A DNA stretch of 64,000 nt from Siphonodentalium dalli (lineage: Eukaryota; Mollusca; Scaphopoda; Gadilida; Siphonodentaliidae): NCBI GenBank assembly GCA_032622095.1, contig CP136061.1, positions 47,253,797 to 47,317,796 of the forward strand. Reading direction: 5' to 3'. The notes below the pieces were generated by a model, which was not told the DNA's origin, did not search any database, and saw nothing but the letters and a program-made list of their open reading frames with translations. Below, piece after piece: positions 57,701-64,000 of the stretch (position 1 is the first letter of the stretch; each line of letters opens with the position of its first letter). Position numbers and translations under genes: made by a program.

Positions 57701-60700
57701 TATTCCTCCATTTACTGTCAACCATTAAATTATTCCCCTACCTAAGTTGAGCTAGTGTCATTGACACTTTCATTGGGTCATTCGGCCATAAATCATGGCC
57801 ACCAGCAGCCATCTTGGATTTCAACATTCAATCCATTAGCCTGGTCTACAGGTCGTACTGTTCGTCTGATCATCATGAAATTTGTCATGGATGTTAATAT
57901 TGACATGTAGATGGGAACGATTTATTTTGGGGTCATTCGGCCAAAAAACATGGCCACCAGCAGCCATCTTGGATTTTACTCTTTGTATGACTAAATCATT
58001 TAGCACATCATGAAATTTTTCATGGCTTTTGAAATTGGAATGTAGATGGGAAAGAGTCATTTTGGGGTCATTCGGACAAAAAACATGGCCGTCAGCAGCC
58101 ATCTTGGATTTTACTCTTTGTATGACTATATTTTTTAAGCTACAGTTCGTACCTTTAGTTTGATAATCATAAAATTTGTCATGGATGTTAATAATGACAC
58201 GTAGTTGGGAACGAGTCATTCGGCCAAAAAACATGGCCGCCAGCTGTCATCTTGGATTTTACTCTGTGTACGACTAAATGCTTTACTGCTCATTTTTTAC
58301 ACTCCTTTTTAATCTCTCAATTCATTGCTCATCACAAAAAATTACCTTCTTTACAAAGTTGAGCTACAGTGTCATTGACACTTTCATTTGTTGATTAGGC
58401 AGTCTGTAAGATAAAAATACCTAAATGCATCGTTCCTTAATTGGATGACCAGGTGAGCAGTTCTTAACTCGATGGTTGCGTAATGTGTCATAAACTGCAT
58501 CCCGTCTAATAACAACCTGGCTTCACATCATAAAGGGTTTGAATACAATATATATTCAACAGTTATCACCTTACTATAATAAGCAATAGTTAGCGACCGT
58601 CATGGCGTCAGCAACATAGAGTTATTACAATTGGTTTAGCAGATTTATGTGATTATAATTACATAGATTGTTATTAATGTTTGTGAATTTCGTTTCAGGT
58701 AACAACTTCCATAGTGCATCTGAACAAATGTTGAAGGAGAGTAAAAACATGAAGGAAATACAAGTAACAACCATAGCCAAAGCAGAACAGTCCATCGTCT
58801 CTGCGATGAAAAGTTTCTGACTTCGATTTTCACTGGGCTTTTTGCATATGGTTGGATGTGAAATCCCGCCGTATTTTGTATTAATGCTTTACATGAATTG
58901 ATCTGTCTGTGCGATGTAACGCATACCTATGTTTGTATAATATTGTTTTTAAAGTTGTTTTTGTGTTGTTTTAGTTATGTTTTTATTCTGAGTAACAAAT
59001 AAAGTTTAAAACAAATATTTTAGTCATTAATTGGGAAGCGCCGAGAAAATGAGGATTTAATTTGGCCAAAGTTTTTTTTAATTTGGCCAAAGTATTTTTC
59101 AATTGGTTAATATAATTTTCATTTGGCTAAACTTTTGGTCACAAAATGTTTCGGTCCAGCACGAACACTGAGGGATACACCGTCTTCAACTTTTCTTAAG
59201 ATCTATTTTGCTCATATCAGGCCAAATAAATATAAATTGCGTGTTCTCAGGCACCTCCCTCATCACTGACATTTAACTTTAAAAGCCTCGTTTGAAATAT
59301 TGGATTTGAACAGCAATTTGGTTTCTGGATTATCTTTTCCAGATTTTAAGGGATAAAAATAAATAGCCTCCCTCCCTCATCTCATAACTAAGATCTAATT
59401 GCCTGATCTGAATTGCACAGATATTTTATTTTAATGGCCTTTATAATACTTAAACTAATATTTTGACCTTTGGAACCAGACAGGAATGTGACAATGAGAA
59501 TTATTATATATAATTTGATGCTCCAAACTGCCACTGACAGGCCTCAGAATATGGTAGAATGAGGTCCCCAGAGGATGAATTTGGTGATGTTAGCCCACTG
59601 TGTGGGGTAGCATCATTAAATTCACCCTCTGGGACCTCATTCTGCAAATGCCAAGCACCATATTTTTAGGCCTGTCCACTGGTCTTTAATTATACATGGA
59701 ACTCAAATGTTTTTCCACTAACTAGGTGTGTTAATTATCTTCCAGTTAATGGTCGGCCAGAAGGATGGCGTGATTCTGATCTTCAGCCTGATGACACAGC
59801 AGCCACTAATGTCTCTTGATAGTGGGCGGATCCCCCTGATGTGTGCTGATTGGTCGCGTCATAACTGTATGACTATTGGGTGTGTGGCCCATTCTGATTG
59901 GATGCTGTTTAATACATCAACAACTAGGTATAGTTTATGTTTTCGCACCAAATTGATGAAATTTGTACCAAAATATTCAGAATGAGCTTGAAATTCCCAA
60001 CTTTTCTCATTAATTTTGCATGATCTGTTTGATGTTCACATATTGGTCAAGTCATAACTGTACGACTATAGGCTGTGTGGCTCATACTGACTGGATGCTG
60101 CTTAATACGTCAACCTCATGGCCATTAAAAATAAATACCTGTGTTCTCAGACAATTACATATATGACAAATTGGATGTGGGAAGGACACTTTTGATTTTG
60201 TCCAAGAATTCTAGAAATTAATGGTTGTATAGGTAATTCTTTGGTAAAAAAAAAGTCCTACAATTTTCCATGCAATGTAGAAATTCTATCCTCCAATGCC
60301 TTTTAATCTTCGTGCCTACAACAAAATCCTATCTAAATTTATAATTGCGGATAAATTGGATAAAGAGTTTTTAAATATTTGAAAATTCTGGATGAAATTA
60401 CAAATCAAATTTTCAGATGAGGAGCTCTTTTGGGTGATGAGGGAGGTGCCTGAGAGGCTGAGAACACTTATTCTAATTTATTTGGCCCTAGTTAACATCC
60501 TACACACATAGCTCACATGATCTGTTTGATGTGTCCTGATTGGTCTTTGCTAACCTTTTACTAAAGGCCTTGTTCATATATATGGGTACATATTGCTTGC
60601 TATATGGGCAAACATTTGCAATGTCTTTGAAAATATTTTGTTTTTTGTTTAAAAAAAAAACTTTTATCAAATTCATTCATGTGGACAATTCGGACATGTA

Positions 60701-63700
60701 GGCGGGGGTGGGTGGGTCATCATCAGCTTAAATTAAGCCTCCTAAGAACTTTTTATTTTCAAATTCACAAGAAAATGGGTGACAATTTAGTTTTTAGCTC
60801 ACCTGAGACGAAGTCTCCGGTGGAGCTATAGTCATCACTCCTCGTCCGCCGTCCGTCCGTCAACAATCATCTTCTCGTCCCGAACCGTAAGACTTAACGT
60901 GTTCATATTTGGTGTGGATGTTCCCTAGGTTAATCACATTCAGATTTGTTCAAATGAGGTCACTGGGTGGAATAGTTGTGAAAGCAGGGCCATAACTCTA
61001 TTCCTCCATAGTAATTCTTAGAACGACTTCTTTTACTGAACTATAAGGCCGTATGGATTCATATTTGGTGTGGATGTTCCCTAGTTGACTCACATTCAGA
61101 TTTGTTAAAATGAGGTCACCAGGTTGATTAGTTGAGAAACCAGGGCCATAACTCTTCCTCCATAGTAATTCTTAGAATGACTTCTTCTTTTGAACCATTT
61201 GACCGATTTAGCTTACATTTGGTATGGAGAGTCCTTGTGTGGCTGGGGTTCAGATTTGTTCAAATGGGGTCACTGGGTCAAATAGGGGCAGAGCCAGGGC
61301 CCAGGGACATAACTCTTAAAAAAAAGTTAATTCAAATCCTTGTTTTAAACCCTTGCCCCCCCCCCCCCCCCCTTCCACCCCAACCATTGCATGTCCCTGC
61401 CACCCCACACCAGAGATCCCTGCAAGGTTCACCCCATTAAAAGCCTTACACTTTAGTTATATGACATGCTAGGAACTGACCAGCCTTAATTCTCACAGTG
61501 CTCACAGCTGTGTGTCCAGTCATTATAAAGTAATTAACTTTTATCTCAATATCCACATTTATCAGGCTGAGAGAGAAAGATGTGTGTGAATGAAATTTAA
61601 TCCTATGTGTTTACAGCAATCTCAAATACAACTCTTAACTGTTTGACAGTGTACACATTTTATAATAGTATTAGTATTAACCATTTCATTACCAGAGCTA
61701 TGCTGGTACAGCAATAAAGACCCTGCACCAGTGTATTCTCCTGTATATAAGAGAATACACTGGGGTTCAAGATCAAGGAAATATTGTTAGGCCAATATAG
61801 TCAGACATCCAAATAAATCACACATGTCCTATTCTCGCAGGGATGTCCCCACATGTTTGGGGAGGGGGCAAATTTCTCAGATTTGTTCATTGAGATGTAA
61901 TTGTTTTTCCAAAACCAATTACATATACTAAAATAAAATGAATTTAAAATAATAGACCATTGATCAAGAGAAATGAGCTCCTAGTTTTAATATTTGTCCA
62001 ATATTTATTATTTTATAACAAAGTACTAGTATCATGCCAGTGCATTGTCTTATATATGTGAGTGTCCCATAGGTAGCCTCACCTAAGAGAATGCACTGGC
62101 TTTCAAGGTTAAGGAAATATTGTTAGGCAAATGTAGACAAGCATCCAATAAATCACAGATGTCCTATTCTTGCAGGGATGTCCCCATGGGTTGAGGGGTG
62201 GAATTAGCAGATTTGTTCAATGAGATGTAATTTGTTTTCTCAAAATTAATTATATAGACTAAAATGAATAGTAAACTACTTAATTTTTTAACCCCCAGAT
62301 TACATTATATAAAATATATGGCATATTATATACCATTTGAAAGAGCAAGCTCCAAAACATTGTATTATCAACTTATCCAGTATAATAAACTGTGGACATG
62401 TTGTTTTTATTGAGTTGCCAAAGAGTTTTGTCATCTAGATTGCAGTAAAAAGCTAAATTATTTTCAATGCAGGGGAATAACTCTATATATTAAAGATATA
62501 TTAAAATTGCAAGTGAAGTCTGACATTTTTATAAACATTTCCTGGAGATCTGCTGGAGGTCATTAATTCCCAATTACAACATCAATCTATCATATGCATT
62601 GTTCAAATCTTTCAACAGGACATTTAACTCTCCCACACCCACCACTTCACCAGAACATATTTGGCAAACTTGAAAAGTGTTCTTTGAAAGAACCACCAGC
62701 TCTATTTAGTTCACATTTAATATTGAGGCTCCTTTGGTGATGTGTGATTCAGATTTGTTTAATCAGGGTCGCCAGGTCAAGTAGGTGCAAGGCCAGCTAC
62801 ATTACTCTTTCTCTCCATAGTAATTCATCATACGTCTTCTATGCAAGAATGAAATGGCCTATTTGCTTATATTTAGTAGGAAATTACCTTGGGTGACAGA
62901 TTTGTGAAAATGGCATCACAAAGTCGAATAAGGGCATTGCCAGAGACATAACTATTTCACAAGATAGTAATTCTTAAAATATGTATGGCAGAGCCAAGAA
63001 CTAGTTGGCTTATTTAGCATGGAATGTTCTTGTTTGACTGCGATACAGATATTTTTAATGGGGTAACCTGGAAAAATAGGACAGTTTCCTTCTTAATATG
63101 CTTCCTTCACAAGGACCATCAGGTCTATTTTATAAAAAGGCGCTTGTGAGATTGGAAATTTCCAACAATTGGGAAAGTTTGAGATATCAATTGTGTAATT
63201 CCAACCTAAGACTTGGGAGTCTGGAGCCCAGTCGGGAGGGGACTTGTTGGGGGGGGGGGGGGTGAGGTGATCAGTAGTGTACATTTGGTAATTTGGCCAC
63301 ATATCCTGTTTAGATCTACTTCTTTTAAAGTGATTATGAAAAGTTCTGACTGTTGTGGTCTCCAGAGTCCCAGTCTTATCAGTCTTTGCAGTCTGGTGAG
63401 CGACCCCACTGTCTTGTATGTTGAAGATTCAATTGCTGAACGGCACTAGAAGATAGATTCTATGGAGAACTTATACAAATGTCTATACAACCATGAATAT
63501 CTAGAATTCTTGGAAAGAGTATAATGAAAAAATCACCCTCCCTCATCTATCTTTACATATATAATTGCCTGAGAACCTAGGTATTAATTTTAATGTCTCC
63601 TGAATCATATCTGTTTTGATTAGAGAACTAATTTGTGTATTCCAGTCGCCCCCTTGAATCACGATCTGCACACACAGAAGGAGCCAGGTTGTTCAAATGG

Positions 63701-63781
63701 TCAAGATCACATGAAAGTCTCTTAGCAACGATGGGAAAACCGGGCCGACAGATTAAGGTGTTCAATACCAAGCACAATCAG
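33596..63781 (+). CDS. NUP37: Nucleoporin Nup37, first six exons (3' end outside window)
   Basis: Nup37 is a small beta-propeller subunit of the Nup107-160 (Y) complex of the nuclear pore, bound near Nup160 and also seen at kinetochores in animals. Exons 33596-33751, 46151-46275, 48529-48601, 51990-52175, 59746-59927 and 63646-63781 join in frame to 286 codons. The order matches human NUP37 (about 326 residues) without gaps: YVVEFCPF near the start, SLAWSPET, AADKVLRIF-like, GHKDFINSVVF with DDQTCRVWN (a WD repeat), GMSVCWH, LMVGQKDG, and RLFKWS with ATMGKPG. About 40 C-terminal residues are beyond the window. Introns total about 29 kb and are filled with mobile elements. Confidence 0.93.
33752..34985. 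other. NUP37 intron 1, proximal part
   Basis: It contains a short repeat of GGTTCTTTATTCCGAAA (34440-34545, about four times) and a GC-rich palindrome GGGCCGATAATGAG / TTCATTATCGGCCC (34825-34861). No exon. Confidence 0.45.
35872..36295. repeat. Family A MITE copy inside the long element
   Basis: Both palindromes and the spacer are present, ending CAAAAGTCAGACACTATATTC. Insertion into the GCTCACCTGAG-type element makes the MITE the younger event. Confidence 0.8.
36371..36385. repeat. Homopolymer G15
   Basis: Uninterrupted G run in NUP37 intron 1. Confidence 0.9.
36690..38822 (+). mobile_element. Non-LTR retrotransposon (LINE), 5'-truncated and frameshifted
   Basis: Only the reverse transcriptase and C-terminal part remain. 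It sits inside the long GCTCACCTGAG-type element, whose CAGATTTGT body resumes right after. The 3' region is AT-rich, ending near TTACACATTAAATTTAAATT without a long poly(A). No endonuclease domain is present, as expected for 5' truncation. Confidence 0.88.
36752..38500 (+). pseudogene. Broken LINE reverse transcriptase ORF
   Basis: Reverse transcriptase blocks in order: KKGATDDPNNYRAIAI (~36758), then a frame break near 36830; FVDFKKAFD (motif A, ~37005); GVRQGYVLSPTLFKIYID (motif B, ~37178); FADDLVLMSES (motif C with the catalytic Asp pair, ~37302). A second one-base frame break near 37345 joins to a 358-codon frame (37424-38500) with NELTINEDKTKCMIF thumb region. Near the end CxFC...HFIMDC resembles the C-terminal zinc-binding motif of many LINEs. 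At least two frameshifts make it inactive. Clade not assigned. Confidence 0.9.
40105..40268. repeat. GC-rich palindromic MITE
   Basis: CATGATTTCATCGGGCATTA with GGTTTATTAACGGCC pairs with GGCCGTTAATAAACCATAAC. Arms of about 70 bases meet at CCCTCGACTTCGTCTCGGG. Confidence 0.75.
40290..41186. mobile_element. Non-autonomous hAT element, ~0.9 kb
   Basis: The ends are CAGGGTTTCCGG and TGGAAACCCTG. TATTATC (40283-40289 and 41187-41193) flanks both sides. No transposase frame. It is followed 100 bases later by a relative. Confidence 0.8.
41288..42150. mobile_element. Non-autonomous hAT element, 863 bp
   Basis: The ends are CAGGGTTTCCGCT and AGCAGAAACCCTG. GGTTAGC (41281-41287 and 42151-42157) flanks both sides. 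GC-rich subterminal blocks (CCCCTTGACGGC...CCCCGTTCCCCT) occur at both ends in the same, not inverted, orientation. Confidence 0.82.
42166..45109. mobile_element. Helitron-like tandem-core element (HINE/pearl-like), ~17 units
   Basis: The 5' end is TTTTTAGCTCAACTTTAC-TTT-GTAAAGTTTGAGCTAT, a strong hairpin, then (GT)n and CGTCAACAATTT. The core is about 17 units of ~160 bp, each with TTAGCACGGGCTACAGGTCG, GACATGTAGATGGGAACGAG and ACATGGCCGCCAGCAGCCAT. The 3' end is AAGTTGAGCTACAGTGTCAT and TGACACTTTCATT, a small hairpin; AAGTTGAGCT is the complement of AGCTCAACTT at the 5' end. No target duplication is visible. Pearl elements of oysters have the same plan. Confidence 0.82.
45310..45420. repeat. 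Family F palindrome fragment
   Basis: ATATAAGAGAATGCACTGGC and CTCGTATATATGCGAG blocks with TGCATTGGCACAGGGTTTTC, as at 24667 and 46582. Ends eroded. Confidence 0.65.
45425..45800. repeat. Two ~168-bp direct repeats (tandem-core fragment)
   Basis: TATATCTCAACCATGGGTGA and TTATATCTCAACCATGGGTT units each carry GGTATGCAGGTTTGGCATCA-like and GAGTTATCCCTCTTTxTTTA motifs, preceded by CCGTCCATCTAGCCGACCG. Probably a remnant of another tandem-core element. Confidence 0.65.
46151..46275 (+). CDS. NUP37: NUP37 exon 2
   Basis: The acceptor is CTTTTACTAG and the donor is AG|GTATAA. Phase 0 in, phase 2 out. It reads LADEDVDEFESKSICDFQNG and then CRVTSLAWSPETTLS. The acidic insert followed by SLAWSPET is the Nup37 signature. 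Confidence 0.92.
46304..46557. repeat. Family A MITE, two palindromes fused, perfect 8-bp duplication
   Basis: TAAGTATT flanks both sides (46296-46303 and 46558-46565), which fixes the termini as CAAGCCTTGAAATAG and CTATTTCAAGGCTTG. In this 254-bp form the spacer is reduced to CTGAGGTGTTA. The 8-bp duplication places the family with hAT-like (or P-like) elements. Confidence 0.9.
46582..46818. repeat. Family F MITE copy, perfect TTAA flanks
   Basis: TTAA at 46578-46581 and 46819-46822. The left end is CCCTTCCATGACTGGAGC and the right end GCGCATCTCCTGGATGAAAGG. It holds two CTCTTATATATGCGAG-type palindromes. Confidence 0.85.
47472..48052. mobile_element. Non-autonomous hAT element, 581 bp, perfect 8-bp duplication
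   Basis: CTTGATAT flanks both sides (47464-47471 and 48053-48060). The ends are CAGTGTTCCCGCTGG and CCAGCGTGAACACTG. Subterminal TTAGCCA/CGCCATTT motifs repeat near both ends. No transposase frame. Same family as 52624-59170. Confidence 0.9.
48529..48601 (+). CDS. NUP37: NUP37 exon 3
   Basis: The acceptor is TTATCTCAG and the donor is ACA|GTAAGA. Phase 2 in, phase 0 out. It reads RFVAAGADKVLRIFNSDMKG and NDNVT, the second propeller blade. Confidence 0.9.
48981..49887. mobile_element. Tandem-core Helitron-like element, ~5 units
   Basis: Same termini as 42166-45109 (AGCTCAACTTTACTTTGTAA at the left; GAGCTACAGTGTCATTGAC at the right), with only about five core units. Copy number of the core thus varies between elements. 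Confidence 0.82.
50371..50970. repeat. CCCCCGATCTCC-type element with CCGT microsatellite
   Basis: The 5' hairpin is CCCCCGATCTCCgatgGAGATTTGGGGG, then (CCGTCCGTCCTT)n at about 50418-50480. Body units resemble 29722-30705 (TTTCCAGATGATAACTTG, TTCGACTTAAAAAATTCAG). The 3' end is CAGTCGGGGGCGTTACCTCC. A shorter relative of that element. Confidence 0.7.
50971..51989. other. NUP37 intron, nothing recognised
   Basis: AT-rich DNA with no repeat shared elsewhere in the window and no exon-like frame. Confidence 0.45.
51990..52175 (+). CDS. NUP37: NUP37 exon 4, WD repeat
   Basis: The acceptor is CACTCCAG and the donor is AAG|GTGAGG. Phase 0 to 0, 62 codons. VCDGHKDFINSVVFEP then STSDDQTCRVWNGDG is a canonical WD repeat (GH...D...W). 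It ends GMSVCWHHEEQMK. Confidence 0.95.
53118..58388. mobile_element. Tandem-core Helitron-like element nested in the hAT, with a second copy inside
   Basis: The left hairpin AGCTCAACTTTAC-TTT-GTAAAGTTTGAGCT is at 53122 and the right end GAGCTACAGTGTCATTGAC at 58361-58380. The ~160-bp core is interrupted at 55078-57774 by another element of the family. Core units before and after that point read continuously across the insertion (GAGTCATT | GGGTCATTCGG). Confidence 0.82.
55078..57774. mobile_element. Inner tandem-core element, distinct subfamily
   Basis: It starts TTTTTAGCTCAACTTACTTTTG and ends GAGCTAGTGTCATTGAC followed by ACTTTCATT. Units differ from the outer ones (TTTGGCGCGGGCTACAGG, GGGGTCGTTCGGCC), so it is a separate subfamily. 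About 15 units. Confidence 0.8.
58699..58820 (+). CDS. Orphan terminal exon inside the hAT element
   Basis: The acceptor is ATTTCGTTTCAG. An open frame of 39 residues with a stop reads NNFHSASEQMLKESKNMKEI, then QVTTIAKAEQSIVSAMKSF. It looks like an amphipathic helix rich in Lys, Glu and Ser. It does not fit NUP37, whose exons 4 and 5 join without it. It may be the last exon of the element's own gene, a captured host exon, or chance. Not recognised. Confidence 0.4.
58998..59003 (+). terminator. Poly(A) signal after the orphan exon
   Basis: AATAAA lies 178 bases after the stop at 58820 and before the right terminus of the hAT element, in a T-rich context (TTTGTGTTGTTTTAGTTATG upstream). Confidence 0.5.
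59552..59660. repeat. Family A MITE, single palindrome
   Basis: AGAATGAGGTCCCCAGAGG...GTGATGTTAGCCC pairs with GCATCATTAAATTCACCC...GGGACCTCATTCTGC. A single-palindrome form 86 bases before NUP37 exon 5. Confidence 0.8.
59746..59927 (+). CDS. NUP37: NUP37 exon 5
   Basis: The acceptor is TTATCTTCCAG and the donor is AG|GTATAG. Phase 0 in, phase 2 out. It reads LMVGQKDGVILIFSLMTQQP, then LMSLDSGRIPLMCADWS and GCVAHSDWMLFNTSTT, contiguous with exon 4 in the family alignment I recall. Confidence 0.95.
59928..60790. other. NUP37 intron with a degraded partial repeat of exon 5 3' sequence
   Basis: At about 60045-60110, TCAAGTCATAACTGTACGACT...GGCTGTGTGGCTCATACTGACTGGATGCTG closely resembles 59843-59915 of exon 5. 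This is a partial, probably non-functional duplicate with several substitutions. Confidence 0.65.
60791..63425. repeat. Long GCTCACCTGAG-type element
   Basis: The 5' end is TTTTTAGCTCACCTGAGACG with hairpin to GTCTCCGGTGGAGCTAT, then CGTCCGCCGTCCGTCCGTCA. Body units of ~140 bp, a C17 run (61356-61372), and the same 3' block as at 39480-39840 (GGGAGTCTGGAGCCCAGTCG...GTCTGGTGAGCGACCCCAC). Contains a family F fragment. Confidence 0.75.
61681..62110. repeat. Family F fragments
   Basis: TTAA at 61677-61680, then CCATTTCATTACCAGAGC. Two half-palindromes lie at 61727-61800 and 62037-62105 (CTTATATATGTGAGTGTCCC), each followed by AAGGAAATATTGTTAGGC and then by a repeat with TCCTATTCTxGCAGGGATGT. Confidence 0.6.
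63646..63781 (+). CDS. NUP37: NUP37 exon 6 (last in window)
   Basis: The acceptor is GTGTATTCCAG and the donor is CAG|GTAGTT. Phase 2 in, phase 0 out. It reads RPLESRSAHTEGARLFKWSR then SLLATMGKPGRQIKVFN. The remaining exon(s) should encode the final ~40 residues downstream of the window. Confidence 0.92.
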
Positions 63782-64000
63782 GTAGTTGCTTTACTTAAAT
63801 AAAGGGAACTAGATGTGTGTGTTTGTTATGATTTCCGTTGTCTCCCAAAATACAAGTGTATTCAATGAGCATTATCAATTTTAAGAGCTTATTAGTTTTG
63901 AATTGAAAACGTTGCAGATACATGTATAATTGTTTAAACTGTTTTTCTGACCATGTAATTATTATGTTTAATTTTATTAAGTCTGTAATTATTATGTTAA

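Larger units (their letters stand above)
52624..59170 (+). mobile_element. hAT element, 6.5 kb with nested insertions and a terminal exon
   Basis: The ends are CAGTGTTCGCGCTG and CAGCACGAACACTG. The flanks AGGGATAG (52616-52623) and AGGGATAC (59171-59178) agree in 7 of 8 bases. Subterminal TTTGGCTAA/TTAGCCAA and TTTGGCCAAAG repeats occur on both sides. Without the tandem-core element at 53118-58388 it is about 1.28 kb. It contains a splice acceptor, a short open terminal exon (58699-58820) and AATAAA (58998). Confidence 0.82.

Noticed and set aside
53690-58234. Many overlapping minus-strand frames with KSKMAAGGHVFWPNDPKMTRS-like repeats
   Set aside because: They come from the ~160-bp core units of the tandem-core elements. 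They shift frame between units, and no unit keeps a coding pattern.
58699-58820. Additional NUP37 coding exon
   Set aside because: NUP37 exons 4 and 5 join in phase 0 at a point that is continuous in the protein family (EEQMK then LMVGQKDG). This exon has a stop codon and an incompatible phase.

Overview
The window is eukaryotic nuclear DNA. It holds AT-rich introns, GT-AG exons with consistent phases, and a very dense load of small mobile elements. The repeat types (elements with CGTCCGTC-rich 5' ends, tandem-core elements ending in small hairpins, TTAA- and 8-bp-duplication MITEs) and the protein similarity point to a lophotrochozoan, most likely a bivalve mollusc. That placement is an inference; no species can be named.

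Three host genes are visible. (1) Plus strand, 380-12719: the C-terminal 397 codons of an Inscuteable (INSC) homologue in nine exons, with the 5' part upstream of the window. (2) Minus strand, 25281 down to 18572: the 3' part (five exons, 407 codons) of an unrecognised type I membrane protein. It has a charged segment, a Thr-rich stalk, one transmembrane helix and a cytoplasmic tail full of tyrosine motifs: an ITAM-like pair, five (N/D)PYFxLE-type repeats and a duplicated YEEI/YDEI module. It is convergent with INSC; its 5' exons were not found. (3) Plus strand, 33596-63781: the first six exons (286 codons) of nucleoporin NUP37, a WD-repeat protein of the Nup107-160 complex. Its last part lies beyond the window. 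About 180 bp upstream of its ATG are two adjacent CRE octamers and two CCAAT boxes.

Most of the rest is mobile DNA in introns and intergenic space. The recognised groups are: (a) about 15 copies of one MITE family built from two ~90-bp palindromes around a spacer, with one copy flanked by a perfect 8-bp duplication; (b) several unrelated TTAA-flanked MITE families (piggyBac/Kolobok type); (c) a TA-flanked, almost fully palindromic Tc1/mariner-type MITE; (d) hAT elements with 7-8 bp duplications; (e) Helitron-like (HINE/pearl-like) elements with a 5' hairpin, a core of ~160-bp tandem units and a 3' hairpin; (f) a broken non-LTR retrotransposon carrying reverse transcriptase; (g) long fold-back repeats.

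The most notable structures are the tyrosine-rich receptor tail; a three-layer nest in a NUP37 intron (hAT carrying a tandem-core element carrying a second one), where the outer hAT also contains a spliced-looking terminal exon and poly(A) signal that do not belong to NUP37; and a MITE tandem array that ends only 30 bp from an INSC acceptor site.
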